Assembly: GCA_028015205.1 (NCBI GenBank)
Contig: CM051511.1
Location: forward strand, 37,535,204 to 37,599,203
Direction: 5' to 3'
DNA from: Mytilisepta virgata
Taxonomy: Eukaryota > Mollusca > Bivalvia > Mytilida > Mytilidae
Length of the DNA stretch: 64,000 nt
The notes below the pieces were generated by a model. That model was not told where the DNA came from and made no database searches. It saw only the letters and a program-made list of their open reading frames with translations. Within the stretch, counting starts at the first letter, position 1; every line of letters starts with the position of its first letter. Made by a program: the position numbers and the translations under genes. Of the stretch, positions 22,193 through 32,049 are shown in pieces.

Positions 22193-25100
22193 ATGGAATT
22201 TGATGCTGGTAAATTTTTGAAAACGCCAGACCTGGAAGGGTTTGATAAATTAAAGAAGGAAGAATTAGTGTTGCTTGCTAAACATCTAAAAATAGATTTT
22301 AGAACATCTATGAGAAAACAAATTATAAAAAATTTGGTAATAGACAATTTAGTTGATTTAGAAATTTTTGGTGAAGAGGCTCTTGACCTCAAGGTCGAAA
22401 ATGTTGATGCTTTAAAATTAAAACAGCTTGAATTAGAACATGAACTTAAATTAAAACAATTAGAAAAAGAAGAAAAACAATTACAGGCAGAACTTGAAAT
22501 GAGAGAAAGGTTAGAGATGGAGAAAATAAAAATAGAAATAGCTAAAGTAGAAAGCAACACTAAGTCAAAATCAGAACAATTTGAGGCAGCAAAAAATATA
22601 CGTTTGGTTCCCAAATTTTGTGAAAAAACGGTGGATAAATTTTTTCCACAATTTGAGAAAATTGCTCAAAATTTGAAATGGCCAAAGCCTTATTGGACTA
22701 CAATGTTGCAAAGTGTTTTTGTGGGCAAGGCCGCTGAAATTTACTCAGCACTTTCTTCAGAAAAAAGTTCTGATTATGACACTGTTAAACAGGAAGTTTT
22801 GAAAGCTTATGAGCTAGTGCCAGAAGCATATAGACAGAAATTTAGGTCTTATAAAAAGTTTGAAACACAAACCTATGTTGAATTTGCTAGGGAAAAAGAA
22901 GATTTATTTGATAAATGGCTTACGTCAAAGAAAATAGATAAAAATTTTGATAAATTAAGACAATTAATGTTATTAGAAGAGTTCAAGCAGTGTGTTAATT
23001 TAGACTTAAAAACACATTTAGATGACAAAACTGTTGAGACATTGCAAGATGCAGCTGTTGTTTCCGATAATTATACCATTTCACATAAAAGGAGTTTCAA
23101 AGGTCACAATTTTAATACTTCAAGCGGAAATTACAAAAATCAAAGCACTGAGCGTACTGATATTAAGCCTGTTGCACAGAATAAGAGTCCGTCTAGTTAT
23201 AACATGTCTGGTCCAAAATTTGATACTTTTGAGAAGAAGTCACTAACTTGTGCTTATTGTAAGAAAAATGGTCACCTGATGGCTGATTGTTTTAGACTCC
23301 AGAAGAAGAATGAAAGAGATCATAAGCCCAAGTCCAGTGCTTGTACGACACCCGTTGTTACCAATAAGTTGGAATGTCCTGCGAGTCAGGCTTTTAAGTC
23401 CAGTTTTTGTGATTACATGGAGGATTATAAGCCCTTTATGTCTGATGGGTTTGTTTCTATTGTTAATAATACTACTCCTCAGCCTATTAAGATTTTACGG
23501 GACACTGGAGCTTCTCAGTCTTTGTTGTTAGAAGGTGTGTTGCCTTTGTCCGAGGAGACGTCCGTTGGTGCCTCCGTTTTGTTACGAGGTGTGGAGTTAG
23601 GTTGTATAGATGTTCCCCTCCATCGTATTTATTTGAAGTCAGATTTAATTACTGGACCAGTTGTTGTGGGTGTTCGTCCTACTCTCCCTGTTGAGGGTGT
23701 TTCATTATTGCTAGGAAATGATCTAGCTAGGAACAAAGTGGTTGCTGAACCAATTGTTACAAGTGAACCGGTGGTGGATGTTAAATCACCTGAAGAAGAT
23801 GCTGAACTGTATCCAGCTTGTGTTGTTACTAGGGCAATGGCAAGAAAACAACAAGATGAGGATTTACAAGAAGGCCAGTATGATTATATGGACCTTTCGG
23901 ACACTTTCTTTGCCGACATTGAAGGTCCCGGTAGCTCAGAAAAGGCCATAATAAGACCACCTGGTACTAACAAACGTGTAATTATGCCATGGCCAGACGT
24001 GAACAGCCATTCATTAGACAAAAGAACATTTAGGGAAGAACAGAATAAAGACCCTGAGGTTCTTCAGCTCGGCAAGAGGGCTCTACCCCAAGAAGAAGCA
24101 GACAAAGTGGCCGAATGTTACTACCATCAAGACGGCATTTTGATGAGGAAATGGAGGCCCCCTGATGCTATCCCAGAGGAGGAATGGAGAGTGGTATACC
24201 AAGTGGTGGTGCCTAAAGTCTATAGGCAAGAAATTATTGGTCTTGCCCATGACACCCCCTTGGCTGGACATTTAGGTATAAGGAAGACTTGCCTTAAGAT
24301 ATTACAACATTTCTACTGGCCCAGACTTAGAAATGATGTCACAGAATACTGCAAATCATGCCATATATGCCAGGTTGTTGGCAAGCCTAACCAGAAAATA
24401 CCACCAGCACCACTTCTGCCAATTCCAGCCTTTGAAGAACCTTTCAACCGAGTGCTTATTGATTGCGTTGGACCTTTACCAAAGACCAAGACTGGAAATG
24501 CTTATTTATTAACGATCATGTGTACATCCACTCGCTTTCCTGAGGCTATTCCCTTAAGGAATATCAAGACACCAACTATTGTCAAAGCTCTTATCAAATT
24601 TTTCACATTAGTAGGACTTCCTAAGTCTATACAGTCCGACCAGGGTTCAAATTTCATGTCAGGTTTATTTCAGCAGGTCGTTTATCAGTTAGGGATTGCT
24701 CAGTATAGATCAAGTGCTTATCATCCAGAATCTCAAGGTGCCTTAGAACGTTTTCATCAAACATTGAAGAACATGATTAGAACTTTTTGTCTTCAATTTG
24801 ACAGGGAGTGGGATGATGGTGTTCACTTTCTACTTTTTGCGGTCCGAGAGGCTGTTCAAGAATCCCTTGGTTTTAGCCCCTTTGAGTTAGTGTTTGGTCA
24901 TACTGTAAGGGGACCTTTAAAATTGATTAAGGAAAAATGGCTTACTGAACACACTGACTTGAATCTTCTAGACTATGTATCTAGATTTAAAGAAAAATTG
25001 TATACTGCTTGTCAAATTGCTCAGAAAAACTTAAAAACTGTACAGAATAAGATGAAAATATGGTATGATAAAGATGCCAGGGACAGAGTTTTTGAGCCTG

Positions 25101-26824
25101 GTGATAAGGTACTTGTATTTTTGCCAGTCCCTGGGCATCCTTTACAGGCTAAATACTGTGGTCCTTATACAATCAACAGTAAAATCAATGATTTGAATTA
25201 TATTGTAAGAACTCCAGGTCGGCGTAAACAAAATAGAGTGTGTCACATTAATATGTTAAAACCATATTTTGAGCGTACTAATGAAGGTGAGAGTAAACCA
25301 GTTGCCACTTTAGCCATGGTTAAATTGGAGAACGATCATGACAAACCAGATATAACTGAACCATCTTTTGATTCCAAGACTATGGAACAAACTGTTAGGT
25401 TGAAAAATTCTGAAATTTTATCAGATTTAGACTCAAAACTTGCACATCTGACTTTCGATCGCAGAGAAAAATTGAAAACTTTGGTATTTACTTTTAAAAA
25501 TCTTTTTCCAGATGTGCCAAACAAAACCACTGCTGTTTGTCATGATGTTGATGTAGGCGATGCTTCTCCAATTAAGCAACATCCTTACCGGCTCAATCCA
25601 CTTAAACTTGATGTTATGAGACAAGAAATTAGATATATGCTTGACAATGATATCATTGAGCCGAGTAACAGTGAATGGAGCTCTCCTTGTCTTCTTGTAC
25701 CCAAACCAGATAAAACCTTTCGTTTCGTTACTGATTTCAGAAAATTAAACTCAGTCTCAAAATCTGACTCCTATCCGATTCCAAGGATAGACGATTGCAT
25801 TGATAACATTGGACAATCAAAATTCGTAAGCAAATTTGATTTATTAAAAGGTTACTGGCAGGTCCCCCTGACACCGAGAGCTCGTGAAATATCAGCTTTT
25901 GTCACACCAGACGGCTTACTTCAATATACTGTCATGCCGTTTGGTATGAAAAATGCTCCAGCTACGTTTCAAAGAATGATCAATAATGTTATAAAAGATT
26001 TAGACTGTTGTTATGCTTATATTGATGATCTTATTGTATGTAGTGATAGCTGGGAAGAGCATTTAACACATTTATATGATACTTTTGATAGATTGTCACA
26101 ATCAAATTTGACTGTTAATCTTGCTAAAAGTGAATTTTGTAAGGCCACTGTTGATTATTTAGGGCACACAGTTGGCCAAGGTCAAGTGAAACCTATTATG
26201 GCTAAAGTGGATGCAATTACCAATTTTCCTCCTCCTACAAATAAAAAACAACTTATGAGATATTTAGGCATGATTGGATTTTACAGAAAATTTTGTTCAA
26301 ACTTTGCTACTGTTGTTCAACCATTGACTCATCTTTTACGAAAAGATTCTAAATTCATCTGGAGTGATAATTGTCAAAACTCTTTTGAAAAAAGCAAATC
26401 ACTTTTAATTAACAGTCCCGTTCTTATCACTCCATACTTTAAAAAGCAATTCAAACTTGCCGTTGATGCAAGTGATGTAGGAGTTGGAGCAGTTTTATAT
26501 CAAGAAACAGATGATAATGTTGAGAAACCTATATCATATTTTTCCAAGAAATTAGATAAACATCAGAAAAATTATTCCACTATTGAAAAAGAATGTTTTG
26601 CACTGTTGTCTGCACTTCAACATTTTGATGTATATTTAAATCCCACTATGCATCCTATTCTGGTTTATACTGATCATAATCCTCTCACCTTCATACATAA
26701 AATGAGAAACAAGAACCAGAGGTTGACTAGGTGGAGTTTATTGTTACAGGAATATGATATTATTGTAAAACATATTAAAGGTAAAGATAATGTAATAGCA
26801 GATGCTTTATCTAGATCTTATTAA
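22193..26824 (+). CDS. Gag-pol polyprotein (gag, protease, integrase, reverse transcriptase, RNase H)
   Basis: One intact 1,543-residue ORF with no frameshift or stop between gag and pol. Gag has a Lys/Glu-rich coiled coil (about 65-125), a SCAN-like capsid segment (about 209-293) and a CCHC zinc knuckle (C353, C356, H361, C366). Protease: DTG at 437-439. Integrase: zinc-binding H686/H693 with C723/C726, catalytic D757, D816 and E852 (D-X35-E), and a GPY motif at 990-992. Reverse transcriptase: catalytic D1216 and YIDD at 1276-1279. RNase H: D1425, E1467 and D1494, ending in DALSRSY. The gene stops right after RNase H, consistent with integrase having moved upstream. All catalytic residues I can check are present, so the product should be functional. 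The start is the first ATG after the primer-binding site. The 142-codon antisense ORF over the coiled coil is a shadow. Confidence 0.95.
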   Translation: MEFDAGKFLKTPDLEGFDKLKKEELVLLAKHLKIDFRTSMRKQIIKNLVIDNLVDLEIFGEEALDLKVENVDALKLKQLELEHELKLKQLEKEEKQLQAELEMRERLEMEKIKIEIAKVESNTKSKSEQFEAAKNIRLVPKFCEKTVDKFFPQFEKIAQNLKWPKPYWTTMLQSVFVGKAAEIYSALSSEKSSDYDTVKQEVLKAYELVPEAYRQKFRSYKKFETQTYVEFAREKEDLFDKWLTSKKIDKNFDKLRQLMLLEEFKQCVNLDLKTHLDDKTVETLQDAAVVSDNYTISHKRSFKGHNFNTSSGNYKNQSTERTDIKPVAQNKSPSSYNMSGPKFDTFEKKSLTCAYCKKNGHLMADCFRLQKKNERDHKPKSSACTTPVVTNKLECPASQAFKSSFCDYMEDYKPFMSDGFVSIVNNTTPQPIKILRDTGASQSLLLEGVLPLSEETSVGASVLLRGVELGCIDVPLHRIYLKSDLITGPVVVGVRPTLPVEGVSLLLGNDLARNKVVAEPIVTSEPVVDVKSPEEDAELYPACVVTRAMARKQQDEDLQEGQYDYMDLSDTFFADIEGPGSSEKAIIRPPGTNKRVIMPWPDVNSHSLDKRTFREEQNKDPEVLQLGKRALPQEEADKVAECYYHQDGILMRKWRPPDAIPEEEWRVVYQVVVPKVYRQEIIGLAHDTPLAGHLGIRKTCLKILQHFYWPRLRNDVTEYCKSCHICQVVGKPNQKIPPAPLLPIPAFEEPFNRVLIDCVGPLPKTKTGNAYLLTIMCTSTRFPEAIPLRNIKTPTIVKALIKFFTLVGLPKSIQSDQGSNFMSGLFQQVVYQLGIAQYRSSAYHPESQGALERFHQTLKNMIRTFCLQFDREWDDGVHFLLFAVREAVQESLGFSPFELVFGHTVRGPLKLIKEKWLTEHTDLNLLDYVSRFKEKLYTACQIAQKNLKTVQNKMKIWYDKDARDRVFEPGDKVLVFLPVPGHPLQAKYCGPYTINSKINDLNYIVRTPGRRKQNRVCHINMLKPYFERTNEGESKPVATLAMVKLENDHDKPDITEPSFDSKTMEQTVRLKNSEILSDLDSKLAHLTFDRREKLKTLVFTFKNLFPDVPNKTTAVCHDVDVGDASPIKQHPYRLNPLKLDVMRQEIRYMLDNDIIEPSNSEWSSPCLLVPKPDKTFRFVTDFRKLNSVSKSDSYPIPRIDDCIDNIGQSKFVSKFDLLKGYWQVPLTPRAREISAFVTPDGLLQYTVMPFGMKNAPATFQRMINNVIKDLDCCYAYIDDLIVCSDSWEEHLTHLYDTFDRLSQSNLTVNLAKSEFCKATVDYLGHTVGQGQVKPIMAKVDAITNFPPPTNKKQLMRYLGMIGFYRKFCSNFATVVQPLTHLLRKDSKFIWSDNCQNSFEKSKSLLINSPVLITPYFKKQFKLAVDASDVGVGAVLYQETDDNVEKPISYFSKKLDKHQKNYSTIEKECFALLSALQHFDVYLNPTMHPILVYTDHNPLTFIHKMRNKNQRLTRWSLLLQEYDIIVKHIKGKDNVIADALSRSY

Positions 26825-26895
26825 AACATTGTATATATACTATATATTTTTGTATATATTGTTCATGAAGTTCTCGTTACACTCAAACTTCTTTT
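26825..26895 (+). other. Short 3' untranslated segment of the retrotransposon
   Basis: About 70 bp of TA-rich sequence between the pol stop and the polypurine tract. There is no extra ORF, so no env-like gene. Confidence 0.8.
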
Positions 26896-26906
26896 AAGGG
26901 GGGAGG
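26896..26906 (+). promoter_or_regulatory. Polypurine tract
   Basis: AAGGGGGGAGG lies immediately before the 3' LTR. It would resist RNase H and prime plus-strand synthesis. Confidence 0.93.
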
Positions 26907-27515
26907 TGTTATGATATTGTAATTATTATATTTATTTATCTTGGCCTGGTTTGTTTTGTGTGGCCTTGTGACGTGTATAATGTGTTTACATAATACTTAT
27001 AGTTGTTTACCAAATAATGTTATAACTGCGCAGTTTAGAAATCACTGGAACAATAATGGATACTGGTGGAATGACTAGAACTTTCTATTTGACTTACGTA
27101 ATAATTATGGTGTGATTCGAACTTCTACCGTATTCCAGAAGTTTCCGTTCTACAGTATATATATGGACACGAAAGTTAAACTTGGAGAGCATAGCATATT
27201 GGACCGTACATAGACATTCTTGTGTTCTCAGCTGTTGGATTTATTTACGTTTCATACATCGTACTTGACAGACTGTTATTTTCATTACATCATACTAGAT
27301 TGTGACTGATTGGATATAATATTCCGTTTGGATTCAGGCAACAGTGACCAGAATTCCGGATCAAGAAAAAACAGGATTTTGAACAGTTAAGTTGACATTT
27401 TAGTTTTTTTTGTAATATTTTTGTAAACTTTGTATATATAATAAATCTTGTTAAATTTTATTATTGATTTGTGTCTTTTGTTGGCTACATTTTAAAGGTG
27501 ATTTCGGCCGTAACA
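26907..27515 (+). repeat. 3' LTR
   Basis: 609 bp, TGTTATG...GTAACA, apparently identical to the 5' LTR. Confidence 0.96.
27440..27445 (+). terminator. LTR poly(A) signal
   Basis: AATAAA in the 3' LTR, 70 bp before its end, expected to end the element's RNA. Confidence 0.6.
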
Positions 27516-27519
27516 CTAT
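27516..27519. repeat. 4-bp target-site duplication, right copy
   Basis: CTAT, matching 21492-21495. Confidence 0.85.
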
Positions 27520-28135
27520 GAATAATTTTATAAGAAATTACCAGATTCTGAAACCCCTCTTAAAAAATCAGCAGAAAAAATAGGATAAGACTTGTACGTG
27601 AAACTCTATACTTTTGTACTTTCATCTCGATATGGAAGCATGCAAAAGTATCATTGGCTATTTGTGTCTAAACTTAGCTATCCTTTTTGTACAGGAATTC
27701 ATAGTTTTGAGGATTTTATTTTTCATTTATTTTGTATCATATATTAGTCAAACTGAGTTATTTTAATTTCTGCAGACACTTTCTCCAGAATTGGACATTT
27801 TTTATTTTTTTATATCATATTGTCTCAAGAAGTTTTTATGGCTCCTTGTCTACTTTTATTACTAGTTTAAGTATGGTATATCTTATAAATGTCCCAAAAA
27901 TATTTGTACACAGGTCATTTGAGGCCAAAGATTTTATGAGTCCGTATAAATCATTTGTCTTTATTTGTGTGTCTGGACTTAGTGTTGTATACAAATGACA
28001 AGTAAAATTATTCCTGGCGTGACGAAAAATTTAATCGGATAATGGTTTATTGTTTTAGTTCATCTGAGTAAAAAACGGGCATTGAACTTTCCGTAAACAA
28101 TATTTCTACCACAACCATAAAACAATATATTCTAA
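27520..28135. other. Noncoding stretch
   Basis: No gene or terminal repeat recognised. The first bases may continue the LINE relic split by the LTR element, but reading frames are broken. Confidence 0.4.
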
Positions 28136-28306
28136 CATAACAGATTATGTAAAATGTGCAAAATTATTGAGGATGAGAACTACTTCCTATTGAATTGTAA
28201 AATACACCAAAATTTGCAGAAAGACATCTTTGCTTTTTTAGATAGTCATTCAAATAATTTGAGTTTTAATAATTTGGATCAAGACGAACAACTCTCCTAT
28301 CTCTGA
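28136..28306 (+). pseudogene. LINE C-terminal relic with CCHC knuckle
   Basis: Plus-strand translation gives HNRLCKMCKIIEDENYFLLN then C, a C-X2-C...C pattern as at the end of many non-LTR reverse-transcriptase proteins (the usual His reads Tyr or Asn). It runs to an in-frame stop at 28304-28306. An upstream stop at 28133-28135 shows the rest of the ORF is lost. Probable 3' untranslated sequence follows. Confidence 0.65.
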
Positions 28307-28754
28307 TAAAAAAAATCTTCAATCATACATGTTAGACCATATAAGAATTATTGGCTGCTCCTTAAAACAGTCGTTATAGAGCTGAGGTCAGAAATCTCTT
28401 GTTCTAAACATGTTGTATTTTTTTTTGTTCCTCTGCTTTGTTTTGAATGTCAGAAATAATTGTAATTTGTATTGAAACGAGAAATTTGATTGGTCGAGTA
28501 ATTTAGGTTATCCTGTATAATCTACTTTTAAATAAGTTATTCAACTGATTCTTCCTGCAGTTTTGTTTTGAAATATTTTTGAAAGTTAATTAAAATGATT
28601 GTTTTAAATTTTGGAAAATTGAAAACCAATATTAAATATATAAATAAACATTGGTTATCATATGTAAACATTGCATATAAACCAGGACTAAGAACAATTA
28701 ATGTATATGTCTCAATTTCAAAATTTGCTTTATTAAGCAAATATTGTCACAAAT

Positions 28755-28815
28755 ATGAACCGATGAGTCGAAAATCGACGAAATGTGTACATCTTTTGCA
28801 TCAAAATCGGTATCA
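28755..28815 (+). ncRNA. Hammerhead-like motif, core mutated
   Basis: The CTGATGA box reads CCGATGA at 28760-28766, a change at a conserved core base. Stem II (GTCGA with TCGAC), GAAA, stem III and the ATC triplet (ending 28802) are otherwise kept. Predicted inactive. Confidence 0.55.
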
Positions 28816-28841
28816 GGGAATATTTATTACCATGCACTAAG

Positions 28842-28985
28842 TCAATTCCTACCAAGTGAATTCTGAGTACCAGAGGATCGATTCCTACCTGGTGAATTTC
28901 GATTTACCCGATGGTCGATTCCTACCTGGTGATTTTCGAGTACCCGAGGGGCGATTCATACCTGGTGAATTCCCATTTCCGAGGG
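28842..28985. repeat. Minisatellite, about 4 x 36 bp
   Basis: Four units of the form TCGATTCCTACCTGGTGAAT then TTCGAGTACCCGAGGG, with drift. It lies inside the spacer of the retrozyme-like dimer, just upstream of the CCGAGGGTGTCCC block from which the unit end may derive. Confidence 0.8.
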
Positions 28986-29148
28986 TGTCCCAAGCTCAGT
29001 TTCGATAATAGGGTGAAATTGATACTGTAAATTTACTGCTAAAAATGTTAAATTTTGCATAGCTCCTTATTTTGGATGGGTTGGCTGTATCTTTTTTTTT
29101 TTGTCATTTTCACATTTTGAGTTATTGTCTGGGATTTCAACATTTTAG

Positions 29149-29215
29149 GCCCTGAGCACAACTGATGAGTCGTAAATTGACGAAATGTGCATATCTTGTG
29201 CAGTAAAATTGATAT
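29149..29215 (+). ncRNA. Hammerhead-like motif, intact core, damaged cleavage site
   Basis: CTGATGA (29162-29168), stem II GTCG with TTGAC, GAAA (29182-29185) and most of stem III are kept. The conserved U before the cleavage position is G (CAGT in place of CATC), so cleavage is unlikely. Upstream CCCTGAGCACAA is the normal family flank. Confidence 0.55.
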
Positions 29216-29555
29216 AATGGAATATGTATTTACAGAAGCACAAGATACCTCAATAAGATGCAGACACCAGTTGATTACCGATAAAGGGCGCCAACGTGTA
29301 GTGATTAAAGGTCTCTCGTTCTCTTCCCCCTCGAAATGAAACTTTCAGGGAGCAAATTTGAGACGTCCTATTACCACCATTTTTGAGGACGGCCTTGGTA
29401 GAAGATGCTAGTTCGTCGGATGGGGGCGAAAAATGGCTGACAACTTCCTTAGTATGTTAAAGAATCTGATAAAATGTCGAATAAGTTGAGAGGGATCAGC
29501 ATAAGTTTGTATAACTTGTTTTTCAATCCACTATAAATAAATAAGTTTTAACTAC

Positions 29556-29887
29556 GGGACGGGATTAAAAGTTCAATGTAGGATAAAAGACTTAATTCAC
29601 GTAGTTTTTTCACTGACCCCCCCCCAAACCCCCTCTTAACTTAATTTGGGAAAAATTGATTGACTAATATGGACATATGCTTTGAGAGTATACTTTTTGT
29701 ATCACGGGTGATGTTTTTCCACAACAATGTATGTTTTTTCTGTATATTAACTTGGACATCACTTGAATCCGTATTTTTCAATCCGAAAATCGATGTCGGA
29801 TAACAAAACTTGCAGCGATTTTTACCCCACCCCCAAACTATTTGAATTAAGTTTTTTATCCTACATTGAACCTTTGATCTCGTCCCT
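29556..29887 (-). mobile_element. MITE with about 45-bp terminal inverted repeats, copy A
   Basis: The ends GGGACGGGATTAAAAGTTCA and, inverted, AGGGACGAGATCAAAGGTTC continue into ATGTAGGATAAAA...CTTAATTCA on both sides. The interior matches 51462-51804 in the opposite orientation throughout. About 332 bp, noncoding, with C/G runs next to each end. No clear target duplication. Confidence 0.8.
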
Positions 29888-30870
29888 AAACTAGACAGTT
29901 ATCCATATATAATGCATGCCGGAAATAATTGAATCAATGTTATTGAGATGAAGTTAGTTTCATGCACTTATTTCTCATTTCCAAGCTTAAATTCACATGA
30001 CCTCTGACACCAAGGCGTCTGTATAGCCCGTATAATCCGACAATATAAAGGCTGATCACCCATACTGCAACTGTGGCACAAAAAAATGAAATTTCTTGGG
30101 AAATGAATATTTCAGAAAGTTACGAATTTTTAACAAAGACATGTATACTTTAGTTTGACCTTCCCGCAGCCTTTTGAAACAAATATTAAGTTTTCCCAAA
30201 GAAATCTTAGAATAGTAGAAATATAAATTGTTATACACCGGTATAAATTTTTGGTTAGATCTTCTTCCTTTCAAAATTTTTGTTAGAGATTTTAACCTTT
30301 TTGTTTAAAACCATCCTTCTTGAAAATGGCTTCTGCCATCTTGATTCTCACTGAAATTTGTATAAAAAGGGCTAAAAATGCCCAATAAAAAATACAAACT
30401 TATGATCTGATTTACCTTTTGTACTTTTCACCAATGAGAAATGTGTCAGTAATATCCATTCATAAAGTTACCCAGGGGAGATAATTGTTCTTGTATTATC
30501 TCCCTTGTAAATTTAAGACAGTTAAATGATTAATGTTCTCATTTCAATTTAAAAAAACAGGTCTAGCTATTTTTCTACTCACATTTGCTATTGGACATTT
30601 AAACTTATGTATTTAACTTCATAACACTAAACAGGTCGAGATTACTCCGAGGTAAAACGGCATTTGTAGAATTGGCTTGGGCCATTGGACGTCAGAGCTG
30701 AGATATTTGCCGAGTTTTGCAGAATCGGCACTTATCTGTGTTTAATCAATGTTTATTTCCTATCACAAAAAAATTTATTCGTTTTTCTTCTATAACAGTT
30801 TTTTCTCTTCCAATAGTTTATTTCTTTTAAGTTTGTTTCGGTAGGAAAATTGGCAATCCTTGTCAATTAA

Positions 30871-30970
30871 GATCGGAGTCGAATTCACAACCTCCATGTT
30901 GACAAGCTAGTCAAGCCTAGTGATCATTAGTAGTCATGACGAACTACCTAGACCTCTCTGCCACCGAGGT
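30871..30970 (-). mobile_element. tRNA-derived SINE head
   Basis: On the minus strand TGGCAGAGAGG (30963-30953) fits an RNA polymerase III A box and GGTTGTGAATTCGACTCC (30892-30875) a B box. Flanking ACCTCGG and CCGATC can partly pair as an acceptor stem. Box spacing is longer than in a normal tRNA and the acceptor stem is imperfect, so a SINE head is more likely than a functional tRNA gene. Confidence 0.5.
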
Positions 30971-31319
30971 ATAAAGTATTCTAATTATTATGAATTTAAT
31001 ACAACCTCTTTTACTTTCATCTTGAAAGATAAAAAAACTGCAATCTCAGGCTGATAATTATTCAAATGGTTATACAGTAATGAAACATATAAGGTTTTCT
31101 TTGTAGAAAATTAACATGAAATTCGAAAAATACGGATAAATGTTGATTGCAATAAATCCCAGTTCTATGATATGGATTGCGCTCTGACTTCCAACGGCCC
31201 CAACCAATTCTAAAACAGGCTGTTTCAGTTCAAAGGAATCCCGGACTAAACGACAAATATCACAGCTGTCTTTATTGAAACAGGTTTCTTTTGAAATTTT
31301 CTATTTCTTTTTTCCATCA

Positions 31320-31555
31320 CAGCTTTCTTCTGGATTTTCTTTGCTAAATGGTTTTGTGGATTTTATGTTAAATTAATCATTATTTATCAACTAATTAATC
31401 AAATACTTCTTCAAAACAAATTACCACTAATGTTCATTAGACTCAGAGACATGATTTATTTTATTTTCATGGACTGTCAGAGTTGTGTAAATAAATAGTC
31501 AAACGTACTAATTAATGGACAGTGGTTTCGTATGTAAATAACCAGCGTCTTTAAT
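31320..31555 (+). repeat. Unknown dispersed repeat, copy 2 of 3
   Basis: Shares the ordered blocks listed for 19200-19465, with small indels. Lies about 0.75 kb from copy 3 in the same orientation, with an antisense SINE between them. Confidence 0.65.
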
Positions 31556-31620
31556 GTTTTAACGAGAACATTTGTGGCAATTTTTTAAAGACATGCAAGT
31601 TCCAAAAGAGCATGGAAATT

Positions 31621-31852
31621 TGATTGATTGATTTATTATTGATAAACGTCATATGAAAATTATTACATCCATATCAGGACGAGAACATGTTGAAGTGATA
31701 TGAACATTACCCTGCTTGGGCCGATTAGTCTGCTATTACTCCTGGATGCCACGTGCTTAGCGGAGAAGCAGCAAATACACATTTTAAATTAAAGTCTTTG
31801 GTTTGACCCCGCACTCGAGATGAGCACGCTACCACGCGACCAGCAAAGTTGT
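31621..31852 (-). mobile_element. tRNA-derived SINE, copy lacking box B
   Basis: On the minus strand GCTGGTCGCGTGGTAGCGTG opens the element and matches the 62142 copy. The box B segment is deleted, so GAGTGCGG joins directly to GGTCAAACC. The tail part (TTTGCTGCTTCTCCGC, AGCACGTGGCATC) matches well. The 3' end is a (TGAT)-type tail, visible on the plus strand at 31621 as TGATTGATTGATTTATTATT. Without box B it could not be transcribed by polymerase III. Confidence 0.8.
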
Positions 31853-32049
31853 TCATTGACAGTGCCCGGGATAAAGATGTGGGATAAAGACAAATATTGA
31901 AGGCCCACTAACATTGAGTGCATGTATTTGCTTTATATTGGAAGGCCTTTTCTCGTTTTCTTTCATTTTTTTTTCATCTAAACAATTAAACAACGATTTC
32001 AAAGCACAAGATATACTTGTGTGTCTACTCTTCTTTTGTGATATCTCCC

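Larger units (their letters stand above)
21496..27515 (+). mobile_element. Full-length Gmr1-like Ty3/gypsy LTR retrotransposon (6,020 bp)
   Basis: Complete structure: 609-bp LTRs starting TGTTATG and ending CGTAACA, a tRNA-Pro primer-binding site, a single gag-pol ORF, a polypurine tract and a 4-bp target duplication. Integrase precedes reverse transcriptase, the reverse of ordinary Ty3/gypsy elements and the hallmark of the Gmr1-like group first described in fish. Reading both LTRs base by base I found no difference, so the insertion is very recent and the element may still be mobile. It lies in the same transcriptional direction as the deacetylase gene but 14 kb away. Confidence 0.93.
28755..29225 (+). 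mobile_element. Retrozyme-like dimer bracketing a 402-nt unit
   Basis: Two hammerhead-like motifs with aligned cleavage points after 28802 and after 29204. The spacer shares CCGAGGGTGTCCC, AAATTGATACTGTAAATTTACTG and GCATAGCTCC with the 18-kb dimer. It is longer because of an internal minisatellite (28842-28985). No protein is encoded. Confidence 0.6.

Noticed and set aside
22186..22614. 142-codon antisense ORF inside gag
   Set aside because: Shadow of the Lys/Glu-rich coiled coil on the coding strand; its Ser/Phe/Asn-rich composition is what the complement of such codons gives.
26825..26906. Possible env-like ORF after pol
   Set aside because: Only about 70 bp separate the pol stop from the polypurine tract; there is no room for an envelope gene.
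30871..30970. Functional tRNA gene
   Set aside because: A and B boxes are present but too far apart, and the acceptor stem mismatches at two positions; a SINE head is the simpler reading.
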